In this document: in pieces, positions 1-8,423 of the stretch
Position numbering within the stretch: the stretch's first letter is position 1
Layout: the number at the start of each line of letters is the position of its first letter
Translations under genes and position numbers: made by a program
Notes under the pieces: model-generated
What the model was told of the DNA's origin: nothing
The model's database searches: none
Seen by the model: the letters and a program-made list of their open reading frames with translations, nothing else
Assembly (NCBI RefSeq): GCF_004114695.1
Contig: NZ_CP035310.1
Coordinates: 2,649,501 to 2,713,500, forward strand
Length of the DNA stretch: 64,000 nucleotides
Reading direction: 5' to 3'
Origin: Erythrobacter sp. HKB08
GTDB taxonomy: Bacteria > Pseudomonadota > Alphaproteobacteria > Sphingomonadales > Sphingomonadaceae

Positions 1-74
1 GGGCTTTCGCTTTCCTGTGGGCGAGAAATCTGCGCGGTGGCGGTGCGGCGGATTTGCTGGCAGTCTCGCGCACC

Positions 75-1106
75 ATGAGCAAACACCTGATTTCGCTGGC
101 CGCCGCGCTGGCTCTCGCTTCGCCTACTTTCGCACAGGACGAGCCCCAGGGCGCGCCCTCGCCCAACGAGATCGTCGAAGCTGCCTCTGCGGACGAGTGG
201 ATCACGATTCCCGCTGAAGACCTGCTGGTGATGACGCTCGCCCCCGATGCGCAAGGCAACAAGCGTAAGGTCGTCATCCAGCTCATGTCCGAACCCATCA
301 GCCAGGGCTGGGTCGAGAACATTCGCACCCTCGCCCGCGCCAAGTGGTACGACGACATCAGCGTCAACCGGGTGCAGGATAATTACGTCGTGCAATGGGG
401 CGATCCCAATTACGACAATCCGGAAGCCGACGGGGAAGAGAAGACATTGCCCGAAGGGCTGCGGGTCATGGGAGAAGATGAATACACCTCCAGCCTTGCA
501 GAGTGGCAAGCCGAGAACGCACGGCGCGATCTCGAACGGCAAGACGAGGGGGTCTTACTGGCGCCCAGCAAGCCCGAGCCCTATCCCGACTGGCATAGCC
601 GCGATGCCTACGCTTCGTGGGTCGACTTCTATTCTGGCTGGCCGGTAGCGACTTCCGGCTTCTCCTGGGACCAGGTCTGGTGGCCCCTGCACTGCTACGG
701 CATGGTCGGCGTTGGGCGGAAATACTCACCGGACACTGGTTCGGGGGCGGAGCTTTACACCGTGATCGGCCAAGCGCCGCGACATCTCGACCGCAATATC
801 GCGCTGGTTGGACGGATCGTGAGCGGGATGGAGCATCTGTCCTCGCTGCCACGCGGCACTGGTGCGCTTGGCTTCTACACCGAAGACGAGTTCGACAAGC
901 GTACCCCGATCCTGACCGTTCGCGTTGCGAGCGACCTGCCGGAAGCGGATCAGCCGAACTTCCAATATCTCGATACCGAAAGCGAAAGTTTCGCCCGCTA
1001 CGCCGAAGCGCGCGCCAATCGCCGCGACCCGTTCTTCATCGTGCCGGCAGGCGGGGCGGATGTGTGCAACATTCCTGTCCCCACGCGGACCGCCGCATCC
1101 GGGTGA
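75..1106 (+). CDS. secreted cyclophilin-type peptidylprolyl isomerase
   Basis: Probable periplasmic prolyl isomerase assisting folding of exported proteins. The N-terminus is a clean Sec signal peptide (about residues 1-20, ending TFAQ). The first half carries the cyclophilin-like strand and loop KVVIQLMSE with YVVQWGDP near residue 110. The second half has the core YTVIGQAPRHLDRNIALVGR and GMEHLSSLPRG. A long insert separates the halves, making the protein (343 aa) larger than a minimal cyclophilin. An upstream in-frame ATG exists at 54, but the signal peptide begins cleanly at 75. Family assignment is from remembered similarity to sphingomonad cyclophilins; enzyme activity is inferred. Its stop overlaps the next start. 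Confidence 0.75.
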   Translation: MSKHLISLAAALALASPTFAQDEPQGAPSPNEIVEAASADEWITIPAEDLLVMTLAPDAQGNKRKVVIQLMSEPISQGWVENIRTLARAKWYDDISVNRVQDNYVVQWGDPNYDNPEADGEEKTLPEGLRVMGEDEYTSSLAEWQAENARRDLERQDEGVLLAPSKPEPYPDWHSRDAYASWVDFYSGWPVATSGFSWDQVWWPLHCYGMVGVGRKYSPDTGSGAELYTVIGQAPRHLDRNIALVGRIVSGMEHLSSLPRGTGALGFYTEDEFDKRTPILTVRVASDLPEADQPNFQYLDTESESFARYAEARANRRDPFFIVPAGGADVCNIPVPTRTAASG

Positions 1107-1423
1107 GCGAAGAAACCGTCTCCCACACCGGGCCTCTATGGCGCTGGACGGCGAACAACGGCGTCAGCTGGTTCTTCATCACGATCGATGGCGAGGCGGG
1201 CGAAGCGATTTCAGCGACCGCACTGATGCGACGGCTCGAACTCGGCAGCAAGCGCGGCTGGGGCGGCGTGAGGGTGTCGGTCACGCTCGGCGAGAGCAAG
1301 TGGCAGACCTCGGTCTTCCCGCAAAAGGACGAGGCGGGCTGGCTGCTCCCGGTGAAGGCGGCGATCCGCAAGGCGGAAGGGCTGGAAGAAGGCAGCGAAG
1401 CGCGCGTGACGCTCAGCTACTGA
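1103..1423 (+). CDS. DUF1905 domain-containing protein
   Basis: Small soluble protein of 106 residues recognised as DUF1905: it opens with a short beta segment (GPLWRWTANNGVSWFFITI) and has the conserved GWGGVRVSVTLG and TSVFPQKD stretches. No enzymatic role is established for the family. The only sensible start is GTG at 1103, which overlaps the TGA of the cyclophilin gene by four bases (GTGA), implying translational coupling. The next in-frame ATG would remove the conserved N-terminal third. No signal peptide or membrane segment. Confidence 0.75.
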   Translation: MSEETVSHTGPLWRWTANNGVSWFFITIDGEAGEAISATALMRRLELGSKRGWGGVRVSVTLGESKWQTSVFPQKDEAGWLLPVKAAIRKAEGLEEGSEARVTLSY

Positions 1424-1424
1424 G

Positions 1425-3515
1425 CTACATGCGCTCCGCCTGCGCGACCGCATCGCTTGCGCGCAGCGCGCTGAGGATGCGGGTGAGGTGCGCAAGGTCC
1501 TGCACTTCCAGATCGACTTCGTAGACGCCGAAAGGATGCTCCGTCTCGCTCAGTTCGAGCGCGCGGATATTGGCCATGTTCTGCCCGAAGATGCCCGCCA
1601 TCTCGGCCAGCGCACCGGGACGGTCGTAGAGCGTCGCGCGCAAGCGGCCTACCGCGCCTTTCGAACGCTTGCCCCATGACAGGTCGAGCCAGTCGGCATC
1701 GATACCGCTTGCCAGTTCGAGACAGTCGATCGTGTGGACTTCGACGCCTTCGTTCGGCTTGCGCAGGCCAACGATGCGGTCGCCCGGGACCGGGTGGCAG
1801 CAGGTCGCGAGCTGATAGCCGACGCCGGGGGTCAGGCCGCGGATCGAGATCGCCTGCTCCTGGCGCCCCCACTCTTCCTCGTCGGCGATTTCGGCCGTGC
1901 AGCCCGGCACGAGCGCTTCCATCACTTCGCGGTCTTCGATCTTCGCCGCGCCGATGGCGTACATGAGGTCTTCCTCGTCCTCCATGTCGAGCCGCTTGAG
2001 CGCGTCGGTCTTCGCCTTCTTGCCGATCTTCGCAGGCACGCGGGCGGCGATCTCGTCGAACAGCTTGGCCCCGATTTCGGCAACTTCGGCGCGTTCTTTC
2101 AGGCGCACCGAACGGCGGATTGCCGCGCGCGCCTTGCCGGTCACGACGAAGCCGAGCCACGAAAGCTGCGGTTCGGCGGTCGAGCCCTTGATGATCTCCA
2201 CCACGTCGCCGTTGTTGAGCGGCGTGCGCAGCGGCATGTGCCGTCCGTTGATCTTCGCCCCGACGGTCTGCGCGCCGAGGTCGGTATGGACCGCGAAGGC
2301 AAAGTCGACCGGCGTCGAACCCTTGGGCAGCTGGAACAGCGCGCCCTTTGGCGTGAAAGCGAAGATGCGATCCTGGTAGATCGCCATGCGCGTATGTTCG
2401 AGCAGTTCCTCCGCATCGTGGCTCGCATCGACGATTTCGATCAGGTCGCGCAGCCAGCCGACCTGTCCATCGGGCCGGTCGCCCTGCTTGTAGGCCCAGT
2501 GCGCTGCGAGGCCGAATTCGTTGCGGCGATGCATCTCGCGCGTGCGGATCTGCACTTCGACACGCATCGAGTTCTCGTAGATCAGCGACGTGTGGAGCGA
2601 GCGATAGCCGTTGTTCTTGGGCGTCGAGATGTAGTCCTTGAAGCGCCCGGGAATGAACTGCCAGACCGTGTGCAACACGCCGAGCGCGGCGTAGCAATCC
2701 GCCTCGCTTTCGGTGATGACGCGGAAAGCCATGATGTCGGTCACCTGCTCGAAAGAGACATGGCGTTCGGCCATCTTCTTCCAGATCGAGTAGGGGTGCT
2801 TTTCGCGGCCCGAAACCTCGACCATGAGGCCGGCCTCGGCGAGCGATTGCTTGATCGCCAGCGCGATAGCGTCGACCTGCCCGCCGTCCTGCCGCCTGAT
2901 CTGTTCGAGCCTGCCGGTAATCGTCTTGTAGGCTTCCGGCTCGAGCTGTTCGAAGGCGAGAAGCTGCATCTCGCGCATGTATTCGTACATGCCGACCCGC
3001 TCGGCGAGCGGGGCGTAGATATCCATCGTCTCGCGCGCGATGCGGCGGCGCTTGTCCTCGTTCTTGATGAAATGCAGCGTGCGCATGTTGTGCAGCCGGT
3101 CGCCCAGCTTTACCAGCAGCACGCGGATATCCTCGCTCATCGCGAGCAGGAACTTGCGCAGGTTCTCCGCCGCGCGCTCGTTCTCCGGCATCGCCTCGAT
3201 CTTGGAAAGCTTGGTCACCCCGTCGACCAGCCGCGCGACTTCGCCGCCGAAGTTTTCCTCGATGTCCTCGATCGTCGCGAGCGTGTCCTCCACCGTGTCG
3301 TGGAGCAGCGCGGTAATGATGGTTTCCTGGTCGAGACCGAGGTCGGTCATCAGGCCCGCGACCTCTACCGGATGGCTGAAATAGGGGTCGCCCGATGCGC
3401 GCTTCTGCGTGCCGTGCTTCTGGACCGTGTAGACATAGGCACGGTTGAGCAATGCCTCGTCGGCATCGGGGTCGTAATCCTTGACCCTTTCAACAAGTTC
3501 GTACTGGCGCAGCAT
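1425..3515 (-). CDS. bifunctional (p)ppGpp synthetase/hydrolase (RelA/SpoT homologue)
   Basis: Long RSH enzyme (696 aa) that makes and degrades the alarmone (p)ppGpp. The N-terminal HD hydrolase domain has the metal and catalytic residues H48 and H72-D73 within HDTVEDT, so hydrolase should be active. The synthetase domain contains RFKDYISTPKNNGYRSLHTS. A TGS domain (IFAFTPKGALFQLPKGSTPV) and a C-terminal ACT domain follow, with a CCHPVPGD zinc-finger-like segment between. ATG at 3515 is used because MLRQYELVERV is the normal RSH N-terminus; the in-frame ATG at 3578 adds an unrelated tail. Alphaproteobacteria usually carry one bifunctional long RSH, commonly named rel, relA or spoT, so no symbol is forced. 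Confidence 0.97.
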   Translation of the reverse strand: MLRQYELVERVKDYDPDADEALLNRAYVYTVQKHGTQKRASGDPYFSHPVEVAGLMTDLGLDQETIITALLHDTVEDTLATIEDIEENFGGEVARLVDGVTKLSKIEAMPENERAAENLRKFLLAMSEDIRVLLVKLGDRLHNMRTLHFIKNEDKRRRIARETMDIYAPLAERVGMYEYMREMQLLAFEQLEPEAYKTITGRLEQIRRQDGGQVDAIALAIKQSLAEAGLMVEVSGREKHPYSIWKKMAERHVSFEQVTDIMAFRVITESEADCYAALGVLHTVWQFIPGRFKDYISTPKNNGYRSLHTSLIYENSMRVEVQIRTREMHRRNEFGLAAHWAYKQGDRPDGQVGWLRDLIEIVDASHDAEELLEHTRMAIYQDRIFAFTPKGALFQLPKGSTPVDFAFAVHTDLGAQTVGAKINGRHMPLRTPLNNGDVVEIIKGSTAEPQLSWLGFVVTGKARAAIRRSVRLKERAEVAEIGAKLFDEIAARVPAKIGKKAKTDALKRLDMEDEEDLMYAIGAAKIEDREVMEALVPGCTAEIADEEEWGRQEQAISIRGLTPGVGYQLATCCHPVPGDRIVGLRKPNEGVEVHTIDCLELASGIDADWLDLSWGKRSKGAVGRLRATLYDRPGALAEMAGIFGQNMANIRALELSETEHPFGVYEVDLEVQDLAHLTRILSALRASDAVAQAERM

Positions 3516-3574
3516 TGACGCAAATGTGCGGTTTGCCGCCGACAAGTGCAAGCGCGAAACGCTGCAATGCAGCG

Positions 3575-4558
3575 TCAAATTTTCGCGGCGAGCTCCTTGA
3601 GGAAGGGCGCAGGCTCGTCGAGCCGGAATGCGACGCGCTCGATCGAGCGCGTCCGGCCGAGAAATCCGCGGTGCTCGATGGGCGTCGACAAGCGCAGCAC
3701 GACATTGGGATGCGACAGGATCGCCGCGTTGAGCACGCCGGGCGTTTTCGCCTCCTCGGCACTGATCGAAGGTTCGATGGCGGCAATGGCATGGTAGGGA
3801 ATGCGCCGGTCGACCAGCGTCCCGCCTCGCACATGCACGCCACTATCGTCGAGCAGGATCGGATAGAGGCGGAATGCCTTCATCAGCGCGATCAGGAACA
3901 GCGCTCCCCAGATGCCCAGCGCGAGCAGGACCAGTGCAGCCCGCTCGCTCCAGTGGCTGACGAGCAGGTCGACGACGACGATCTCGATCACTTGCAGAAC
4001 GAGGAAGACCGCAATCATCGGGTTGATGACGCGGTGGTAGGCGAACCCCCGCGCACCTTCGGGCACATGCGGCTCCGCGCCCCAGCGGAACAGCGCGAGG
4101 CGAAGCATTTCGGTTTCTTGCGCGGCGAAGCTCACGAGCGGCTGCGGCAGTATCTCGCCCAGCGCAGCCTCGATCGAACCGGACGACCTGAAGGTCCGAA
4201 GAGCGAGCCAGCCGCTCCAGGCGAAGTAAAGAGCGACAGTCACACCCATCGCGAAGACGACCGGACGCATCTCCAGCAGCGCATCGCGCACCGGGTCGGC
4301 CGCGGCCAGCGTCGCGACCACGCATCCTGCCGCAATTGCGCCCAGCACTGCGCGAAGGCCCGGACGGTTGGCAGGCGCTTTCGCGATCAGCGCAAGCGCT
4401 AGGGCATCGGCTGCAAGCCACAGGAAAAGGAGCGCAGCCTGCGCAGGATAGCGCGCGGCAAGCTCGCTATGGGTTGCGAACCGGCCCGCAAGGATCGCCG
4501 CCAAAGGCAGCAGCGTTAAAGCCAAGGGATTGATCGACGACGGAATTCTGACCTGCAT
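3575..4558 (-). CDS. membrane protein with C-terminal PH-like domain, function unknown
   Basis: Not recognised as a named family. The 327-residue product has about five to six hydrophobic helices: a pair near residues 10-60, further ones near 75-125, and a strong pair around 185-235 (MIAVFLVLQVIEIVVVDLL, AALVLLALGIWGALFLIAL). After the last helix comes a roughly 85-residue soluble tail (LDDSGVHVRGG, IPYHAIAAIEPS) that reads like the PH-like beta domain seen in bacterial YdbT/PH-domain membrane proteins. It lies immediately upstream of the RSH gene on the same strand (59-bp gap), so the two may be co-transcribed. Function unknown. Confidence 0.7.
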   Translation of the reverse strand: MQVRIPSSINPLALTLLPLAAILAGRFATHSELAARYPAQAALLFLWLAADALALALIAKAPANRPGLRAVLGAIAAGCVVATLAAADPVRDALLEMRPVVFAMGVTVALYFAWSGWLALRTFRSSGSIEAALGEILPQPLVSFAAQETEMLRLALFRWGAEPHVPEGARGFAYHRVINPMIAVFLVLQVIEIVVVDLLVSHWSERAALVLLALGIWGALFLIALMKAFRLYPILLDDSGVHVRGGTLVDRRIPYHAIAAIEPSISAEEAKTPGVLNAAILSHPNVVLRLSTPIEHRGFLGRTRSIERVAFRLDEPAPFLKELAAKI

Positions 4559-4680
4559 GTCGCGGCTCCTTGTCGAATTCAGCGACTACGCGCCATCGCA
4601 AGGGCAATCAATCGCAACCACCGCAACTTCCCGTGCGAGTTCCGCAAGCTCTGGCTGGCCATGAGCGCATCACGTTGATA

Positions 4681-4694
4681 TGAGAACGTTCACA
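4681..4694. promoter_or_regulatory. LacI-like palindrome upstream of GH16 gene
   Basis: TGAGAACGTTCACA matches its reverse complement at 12 of 14 positions and is centred on AACGTT, with a central CG flanked by A/T as in LacI-family operators. It ends 19 bases before the ATG of the GH16 glycosidase, where a repressor could block transcription. No LacI gene is present in the window, so the regulator is inferred. Confidence 0.4.
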
Positions 4695-4713
4695 ACACCA
4701 CGGGGAGTAGGTA

Positions 4714-5613
4714 ATGCGCAAATCTTTGGTCGTCGCGGTCGCGGCAGTTCTTTCGCTTCAGGGATGCGGCGGCGAGAATACGGCCCCGCCTGCGGCTTCG
4801 ACCACCACTGCCCCTGCCACCTCCGCCGAACGCCAGCTGCTGTTCTCCGACGAGTTCAATTCCGGATCGCTCGACCGGTCCAAGTGGAACGTCATCGGGA
4901 TGGATTTCTGGGTCAACAACGAGCAGCAGGCCTATCTCGACAGCCCCGACACGATCCAGTTCGCTTCGAGCGCGCAAGGTGCCGATGGAGGCGTCCTGAT
5001 CCTGCGTCCGGTCTATCGCCCCGGCGTCGACACACGCGCCGACCGCAATGCCGATTTCATCTCAGGCCGCATCAACTCGAAGGGCAATTTCGATTTCACC
5101 CATGGCCGCGCCGAAGCCCGCATTCGCATGCCCGATGCGCGCGGTGCCTGGCCTGCCTTCTGGCTGCTCGGCAACGGCCAGTGGCCCGACACGGGCGAGA
5201 TCGACATCATGGAATATGTCGGCGAGAAGGACTGGACCGCCATGGCCGTCCATGGTCCGGGCTATTCGGGCGAAACCCCGATCGTCGGCCGCCGCTATTT
5301 CCCCGAAGGACAGGATGCGACCGGCTGGCACACCTATGCCGTCGAATGGACCGACCAGAAGATGAGCTTCGAAGTCGATGGCGACACCTTCTACGAAGTC
5401 ACGCGCGCCGAAATCGAACAATACGGTCCGTGGCGCTTCGACACCCCGAAATTCCTGATCCTCAACTTCGCGCTCGGCGGCGCCTACCCTTACAAGGTCA
5501 ACAAGATCGAGGAGCCGTACAACGGCATGCCGCAATCGACCGTCGATGCGATCAAGCGCGGCGAGCTGGTGATGGAGATCGACTGGGTGCGGGTTTACGG
5601 ACCAGAGGGCTGA
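4714..5613 (+). CDS. GH16 family glycoside hydrolase, lipoprotein
   Basis: Beta-glucan hydrolase of family GH16 (laminarinase/lichenase-like). Residues 1-18 form a lipoprotein signal ending LSLQGC, so the mature enzyme should be anchored in the envelope at Cys18, followed by a Thr/Ala/Pro linker. The catalytic signature GEIDIMEYVG is intact, with nucleophile Glu162, Asp164 and acid/base Glu167. The WPAFWLLG and WHTYAVEW strands of the jelly-roll are present. At 299 aa it is a single-domain enzyme with no carbohydrate-binding module. A GGGGAG ribosome site precedes ATG 4714. The substrate is inferred to be a beta-1,3-glucan such as algal laminarin. Confidence 0.93.
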   Translation: MRKSLVVAVAAVLSLQGCGGENTAPPAASTTTAPATSAERQLLFSDEFNSGSLDRSKWNVIGMDFWVNNEQQAYLDSPDTIQFASSAQGADGGVLILRPVYRPGVDTRADRNADFISGRINSKGNFDFTHGRAEARIRMPDARGAWPAFWLLGNGQWPDTGEIDIMEYVGEKDWTAMAVHGPGYSGETPIVGRRYFPEGQDATGWHTYAVEWTDQKMSFEVDGDTFYEVTRAEIEQYGPWRFDTPKFLILNFALGGAYPYKVNKIEEPYNGMPQSTVDAIKRGELVMEIDWVRVYGPEG

Positions 5614-6471
5614 TCAGCTCCACACCGCTTCGGGCGGCAGGCTCATCAGGATGGCGTCGATATTGCCGCCCGTCTTGAGGCCGAACAGCGTGCCCCGGTC
5701 GTAGACCAGGTTGAACTCCGCATAGCGCCCGCGCCATTCGAGCTGCTGTTTTTTGTCGGCATCGGAGAACTCGCTCTCCATCCGGCGGCGGACCAGCTTC
5801 GGGAAAACCTCGAGGAAGGTCGAACCGACATCCCTAGTGAAAGCGAAGTTGCGTTCGAAAGCGGCTTCGTCCTCGCATTCGAGATGGTCGTAGAAGATGC
5901 CCCCGACGCCGCGATGCACGCCGCGGTGGGGGATGTAGAAATAGTCGTCCGCCCATTTCTTGAAGCGGTCGTAATAAGTCGGGTTGTGGCCCGAGCATGC
6001 CGCGCGGAAGGCGGCGTGGAATTCCTCGGTGTCTTCCTCGTAGGGGATCGGCGGGTTGAGATCCGCGCCGCCGCCAAACCATGCCTTGCCGGTCGTCAGG
6101 AAGCGGGTGTTCATGTGGACTGCCGGCACATGCGGGTTCGCCATATGCGCCACAAGGCTGATGCCGGTCGCGGTGAAGCCGGGCTGCTCCGCACTCGCGC
6201 CGTGGATCGAGCCGGCGAACTCCTGCGAGAAATTACCGCGCACGGTCGACACGTTGACGCCGACCTTCTCGAACACCTTGCCCTTCATCAGGCCGCGCGT
6301 GCCGCCGCCGGGATCGGGATTGCCCTCCTCCTCGCGCTGCCAGGACTGGTAGTCGAAGGAAGCGTCGGAGCCGGCCTCGCGCTCGATCGCCTCGAATTCG
6401 GCACAGATGTCGTCGCGCAGGGTTTCGAACCAGTCTTTCGCGCGGGCGGTGAAGGGTTGCCAATCGGTCAT
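5614..6471 (-). CDS. hemF: oxygen-dependent coproporphyrinogen III oxidase
   Basis: Aerobic HemF converts coproporphyrinogen III to protoporphyrinogen IX in haem synthesis, using O2. The 285-aa product shows the family core: GGGTRGLMKGKVFEKVGVN, the HMNTRFL strand, GGGADLNPPIPYEEDTEEFH, and the HRGVHRGVGGIFYDHL block. The C-terminal WRGRYAEFNLVYDRGT sequence is also typical. ATG at 6471 (MTDWQPFTARAKDWF) matches family length; longer reading toward 7263 would run through the divergent phosphoesterase gene. It is convergent with the GH16 gene (no gap) and divergent from the next gene across 45 bp. Confidence 0.97.
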   Translation of the reverse strand: MTDWQPFTARAKDWFETLRDDICAEFEAIEREAGSDASFDYQSWQREEEGNPDPGGGTRGLMKGKVFEKVGVNVSTVRGNFSQEFAGSIHGASAEQPGFTATGISLVAHMANPHVPAVHMNTRFLTTGKAWFGGGADLNPPIPYEEDTEEFHAAFRAACSGHNPTYYDRFKKWADDYFYIPHRGVHRGVGGIFYDHLECEDEAAFERNFAFTRDVGSTFLEVFPKLVRRRMESEFSDADKKQQLEWRGRYAEFNLVYDRGTLFGLKTGGNIDAILMSLPPEAVWS

Positions 6472-6478
6472 GCGAGCC

Positions 6479-6510
6479 CTCTTGCCAAGGCCATCGCGCT
6501 GCGGCAAGAG
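6479..6510. promoter_or_regulatory. 8-bp inverted repeat filling the hemF / pdeM divergent gap
   Basis: Arms CTCTTGCC (6479-6486) and GGCAAGAG (6503-6510) are perfectly complementary, separated by 16 bases. They occupy most of the 45-bp gap between divergent hemF and the phosphoesterase gene. It could be an operator or an RNA hairpin holding the ribosome site of the rightward gene. Function inferred only. Confidence 0.35.
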
Positions 6511-6516
6511 CGGCGA

Positions 6517-7209
6517 ATGGTTCCCCTTTCGTTCGCAGGCGAGGAATTCGCCATCAGCAAGAGCAATGCGCTCTTCTGGCCGCGTGAAAACGCGCTGCTG
6601 GTGGCCGACCTGCATCTGGAGAAAGGCAGCTTCTTCGCGCGCCACGGGCAGATGATCCCGCCCTACGATTCGCGCGAAACGCTCGAGCGCATTGCCCTTG
6701 CCCTGCGCGAAACCGGTGCGCGGCGGGTCTATACTCTGGGTGACAATTTCCACGACAGCGCCGGTTCGACCCGGCTCGAACCGCATGCCGCCGGAATGCT
6801 CTCTGCCCTGACGCGGGCGACCGACTGGGTGTGGATCACCGGCAACCACGATCCCTCGATGGAAGCGCGCCACGGCGGGGCCATTGCGGAAGAGCTCGAG
6901 GTCGCCGGCATGGTCCTGCGCCATCACGCGAAGAAGGGCGAGACGCGGCCCGAGCTTTCCGGCCATTTCCACCCGCGCCTGCAGCTGACGGTGCGCAACC
7001 GGCGGATCAGGCGACCCTGCGCGGTTGTCGCGACGGGTGAGGAGCGCGGCGGACGGATGATCCTGCCGGCGTTCGGAGCCTATACCGGCGGGATGGATGC
7101 GAGCGACCCTGCGATCCTCTCCGCGCTCCAGCCGGCAAGCCGGATCGACGCGGTGGTTGCGACGAAAGAAAGGCTCGCGACCTTCCCCCTCTGGCGGCGC
7201 GCAGCCTGA
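6517..7209 (+). CDS. pdeM: PdeM-type metallophosphoesterase (ligase-associated DNA damage response)
   Basis: Calcineurin-like phosphoesterase of the PdeM type, named from gene neighbourhoods with ATP-dependent DNA ligase and Lhr-like helicase. All metal-binding motifs are visible: DLHLEKG (31-37), GDNFHD (75-80), GNHD (109-112) and GHFHP (149-153). ATG 6517 gives 230 aa, typical for the family, with AAGAG as a weak ribosome site. Unlike the usual arrangement no ligase, exonuclease or helicase gene adjoins it here, so the partner genes must lie elsewhere. Nuclease activity is a family-level inference. Confidence 0.85.
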   Translation: MVPLSFAGEEFAISKSNALFWPRENALLVADLHLEKGSFFARHGQMIPPYDSRETLERIALALRETGARRVYTLGDNFHDSAGSTRLEPHAAGMLSALTRATDWVWITGNHDPSMEARHGGAIAEELEVAGMVLRHHAKKGETRPELSGHFHPRLQLTVRNRRIRRPCAVVATGEERGGRMILPAFGAYTGGMDASDPAILSALQPASRIDAVVATKERLATFPLWRRAA

Positions 7210-7277
7210 TTGGCGCGTTTCCCCTAGCGAATCCGCGAAACTACGCCTACATAGCCCCCACAAACCAAGGCAAACTC

Positions 7278-7293
7278 AGGAGACTGCCCCATA
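7278..7293 (+). promoter_or_regulatory. infC Shine-Dalgarno with rare ATA start codon
   Basis: AGGAG (7278-7282), an 8-base spacer, then ATA (7291-7293) in frame with infC. The first in-frame ATG (7315) has no ribosome site before it. Non-ATG starts on infC let IF3 repress its own translation (known for AUU in E. coli infC); the same logic probably applies here. Confidence 0.7.
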
Positions 7294-7833
7294 GCCCGTC
7301 CACCCCGGCGCAGCATGCAAATGCCCGTGAAAAGCGGCCCGCGCTACGACAATTTCATCAACGTCCCCAAGGTCCGCGTGATCGATCACGAAGGCGAGAA
7401 CCTGGGGGTGATGTTCACCCGCGAAGCGATCGAGCAGGCCCAGGATGTCGGCCTCAACCTCGTCGAAGTGTCCCCCAATGCGGACCCGCCGGTGTGCAAG
7501 TTCCTCGATGTCGGCAAGTATCGTTACGAGGCCCAGAAAAAGGCCAACGCTGCGCGCAAGACGCAAAAGACGCAGGACATCAAGGAAGTGAAGATGCGTC
7601 CGAACATCGACACGCACGACTATGACGTGAAGATGCGCAACGTGAACAAGTTCATCGAGAACGGCGACAAGGTGAAGGTCACCCTGCGCTTCCGCGGGCG
7701 CGAAATGGCGCACCAGCAGCTCGGCATGGACCTGCTCAACCGCGTGCGCGACGATGTCGAGGAAATCGCCAAGGTGGAAAGCTTCCCGCGCCTTGAAGGG
7801 CGCCAGATGCTGATGGTGCTGGCTCCGAAGTAA
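7291..7833 (+). CDS. infC: translation initiation factor IF-3
   Basis: IF3 binds the 30S subunit, blocks 50S joining and proofreads start codons. The N-domain has [18 protein letters not shown] and the linker and C-domain have [36 protein letters not shown] and [17 protein letters not shown], all hallmark IF3 sequences. The start chosen is ATA 7291, giving 180 aa beginning (M)[11 protein letters not shown], because the basic RPPRR lead-in looks like related alphaproteobacterial IF3 proteins and a strong AGGAG sits 8 bases upstream. A conservative annotation would begin at ATG 7315 (172 aa). A strong hairpin terminator follows the gene, so it seems to be the last gene of its transcript. Confidence 0.95.
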   Translation: MARPPRRSMQMPVKSGPRYDNFINVPKVRVIDHEGENLGVMFTREAIEQAQDVGLNLVEVSPNADPPVCKFLDVGKYRYEAQKKANAARKTQKTQDIKEVKMRPNIDTHDYDVKMRNVNKFIENGDKVKVTLRFRGREMAHQQLGMDLLNRVRDDVEEIAKVESFPRLEGRQMLMVLAPK

Positions 7834-7860
7834 GCCGCACCAGCGACACACGAGATCAGG

Positions 7861-7890
7861 AAGGGCCGGGCAGCGATGTCCGGCCCTTTT
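7861..7890 (+). terminator. rho-independent terminator after infC
   Basis: AAGGGCCGG pairs with CCGGCCCTTTT across a 10-base loop, giving a GC-rich 7-9 bp stem ending in a T tract, 27 bases after the infC stop. The A/T ends make it usable in both directions, which suits the convergent membrane-protein gene. Confidence 0.85.
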
Positions 7891-7900
7891 CGCGTCGGGG

Positions 7901-8362
7901 TCAGAGAAAAACCTCTGCCGTCTCCGCAGACGTGGCCTCGACCACCGGCCTGCGCCCGAAGCGCCACCAGAAATAGCCGATCGCGCCCCCGGTAACGATC
8001 CCGAAGAAGGAGAACAGCAGGGCGCCGAACATGTCGGCATCGACCAGCCATGAGCCGAGCATGAGCGCGCCCGCGCCGACGGCCGCTCCGCCTACCCCGT
8101 AATTCGCGCCGGTTTCCAGCTCGAGCCTGCGCAGGAGCAAGGTGAACGGAAGGCCGAGGAAGATGAAACCGCCCAGCCCGGCAGCGAGACAGATCAGCGC
8201 AGGCGTCACGACCAGCAGGACGATGACACCGCCGTCTTCGAAGCCGTCGGCGGCCATGCCGGTCGCGACGATCGTCGTGATCGCCGTCGGGATCGCAGCC
8301 CCGACAAGAGAGCCGTAGAGAACTGCCTTTGCAGCGGCGACCAGACTTGCCTTGCGATCCAT
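7901..8362 (-). CDS. small integral membrane protein, function unknown
   Basis: 153-residue protein with about four predicted membrane helices: residues about 12-33 (AVLYGSLVGAAIPTAITTIV), 44-70 (GVIVLLVVTPALICLAAGL), 88-105 and 112-130 (ALLFSFFGIVTGGAIGYFW). The C-terminal 20 residues are soluble and acidic. No family is recognised and no catalytic motif is visible. It is convergent with infC, sharing the terminator hairpin, and divergent from the anion symporter gene. Confidence 0.6.
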   Translation of the reverse strand: MDRKASLVAAAKAVLYGSLVGAAIPTAITTIVATGMAADGFEDGGVIVLLVVTPALICLAAGLGGFIFLGLPFTLLLRRLELETGANYGVGGAAVGAGALMLGSWLVDADMFGALLFSFFGIVTGGAIGYFWWRFGRRPVVEATSAETAEVFL

Positions 8363-8423
8363 CCCTTGTGATTACTTGCCCCGGCACCGCGCGACAAGAT
8401 GCGGGCAAGCGAGGGGAATACGC

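Noticed and set aside
1734-3518. Long plus-strand frame opposite the RSH gene
   Set aside because: Antisense shadow of a well-conserved gene; no domain and a biased composition.
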